Assembly (NCBI GenBank): GCA_023255095.1
Contig: JALRJJ010000095.1
Coordinates: 1 to 25,122 of the forward strand
Direction: 5' to 3'
DNA: 25,122 nt
Source: a bacterium
GTDB lineage: Bacteria; Fidelibacterota; Marinisomatia; Marinisomatales; Marinisomataceae
Program-made: the position numbers and the translations under genes
The notes under the pieces: model-generated
Databases searched by the model: none
What the model was told of the DNA's origin: nothing
What the model saw: only the letters and a program-made list of their open reading frames with translations
Part shown: one piece after another, positions 24,557-25,122 of the stretch
Position numbering within the stretch: the stretch's first letter is position 1
Layout: each line of letters opens with the position of its first letter

Positions 24557-25122
24557 TTAGTTCTGAAGCTTAAAGTTAATTGGTATAGTAATCCAAACCC
24601 CGACAGCTCTTTCTCTTTGCTTTGCAGGTCTAAATCTCGTTTTGCGAAGAGCTTCTTCAGCGGCCTCATTTAGACCGGTGTTTGGTATACCCTTAAGAAT
24701 AATGGTTTCCTTAACGCGACCTTTTTCATCAATAAAGCACTGAACCAACACCTGACCCTCAATACCAGCCTCCTGTGCAATGTCTGGATAGACGGGTTTA
24801 ATAGGGAAAAGTGGCCTTGGGGGGTCATCGTAGGGGATAAATTTGACCTGTGGACCAGTTGGCGGTGGCGGCGGAGCATCCCAAGCATCAAAATTGTCTA
24901 AATCGGTTTCTTCAATTGTCAAATCATCAGCAAGATCCTCGTCTTCTGATTCAACTGGAACAGATGGTCTCGCTGGAGGGGGAGGGGTATCAAACTGTTG
25001 AGTTTCTGGGATCTCTATATTTTCAATAATTATTTGGCTTTCAGTTTCGATCTGAATATTATTTTCAAATCTTTGAAGGCTATAAAATCCGAGCAATAAA
25101 AAAATAGAAGCAATTAAAACCC
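24557..25122 (-). CDS. tonB: TonB-like energy transducer, 5' end beyond the window
   Basis: Periplasm-spanning protein anchored in the inner membrane that transmits proton-motive force to outer-membrane receptors. Reading continues past the nearest start-like codon to the right edge: VLIASIFLLLGFYSLQRF is a membrane helix, so the N-terminus is missing and the visible part is about 188 residues. Next come a Pro-rich stretch (TPPPPARPSVPV), an acidic linker rich in Glu and Asp, and a second run of prolines (APPPPPTGP). The C-terminal domain begins near FPIKPVYPDIAQEAGIEGQVLVQ and ends VWITIPINFKLQ, with the family's G-x-V-x-V-Q-F, G-R-V and AAEEALRKTRFRPA features. ExbB and ExbD would be expected just outside to the right, but are not visible. 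It is convergent with sdhB, 3 bases apart. Confidence 0.9.
   Translation of the reverse strand, partial: VLIASIFLLLGFYSLQRFENNIQIETESQIIIENIEIPETQQFDTPPPPARPSVPVESEDEDLADDLTIEETDLDNFDAWDAPPPPPTGPQVKFIPYDDPPRPLFPIKPVYPDIAQEAGIEGQVLVQCFIDEKGRVKETIILKGIPNTGLNEAAEEALRKTRFRPAKQRERAVGVWITIPINFKLQN

Noticed and set aside
1..25122. CRISPR arrays, insertion sequences, prophage or defence genes
   Set aside because: No regularly spaced repeats, terminal inverted repeats, transposase, integrase or nuclease-defence motifs were seen on either strand.

Overview
The window is a low-GC bacterial chromosome segment, almost fully coding, with about 20 protein genes and no tRNA, rRNA, CRISPR array, insertion sequence or prophage gene that I can see. 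The cell was Gram-negative: it encodes a SurA-like periplasmic foldase, a MltB-type murein transglycosylase, a lipoprotein, TonB and a single-anchor SdhCAB succinate dehydrogenase of the kind found in the Bacteroidota and relatives. Short signal peptides ending in FAQ or SQ, tight gene packing and low GC suggest an uncultured, probably marine, lineage of the Fibrobacterota-Chlorobiota-Bacteroidota group. Marinimicrobia/SAR406 would fit, but the phylum is a guess.

Layout. Bases 1-200 hold a 5'-truncated, stop-interrupted fragment of ATP synthase subunit a (minus strand) abutting surA; its codon use differs and it may be a chimeric join. surA (201-1478) is followed by a 242-base AT-rich gap with DnaA boxes, a candidate replication origin. 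Then comes a tight plus-strand run: dnaN-gyrB-gyrA, yggS, an isoprenylcysteine-methyltransferase-like membrane protein, a large M16 zinc peptidase and a RibD-C/DHFR-like reductase. From 11.5 to 17.8 kb strands alternate: EamA transporter (-), MltB-type transglycosylase (+), ALDH3-type aldehyde dehydrogenase (-), Smr-like protein (+), and a minus-strand pair of a DUF885 protein and a SCCPDH-like oxidoreductase. From 17.8 kb the plus strand carries a MORN/YwqK-like repeat lipoprotein, a C26 glutamine-amidotransferase-like hydrolase, a TMEM220-like membrane protein, rlmN and sdhCAB. A convergent tonB runs off the right edge.

How it works together. The left third is replication and DNA topology (clamp plus both gyrase subunits) beside a likely oriC. 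The middle is envelope and housekeeping metabolism. The right end is respiration (SdhCAB) and envelope energy transduction (TonB).

No clearly new multi-gene system is visible. The strongest unusual signals are the candidate oriC next to surA rather than dnaA, a steep rise in third-position GC from about 10% at dnaN/gyrB to about 40% at sdhA (hand counts), the atpB remnant, a DUF885 protein without its usual metal signature, and a C26 protein with an altered nucleophile elbow.
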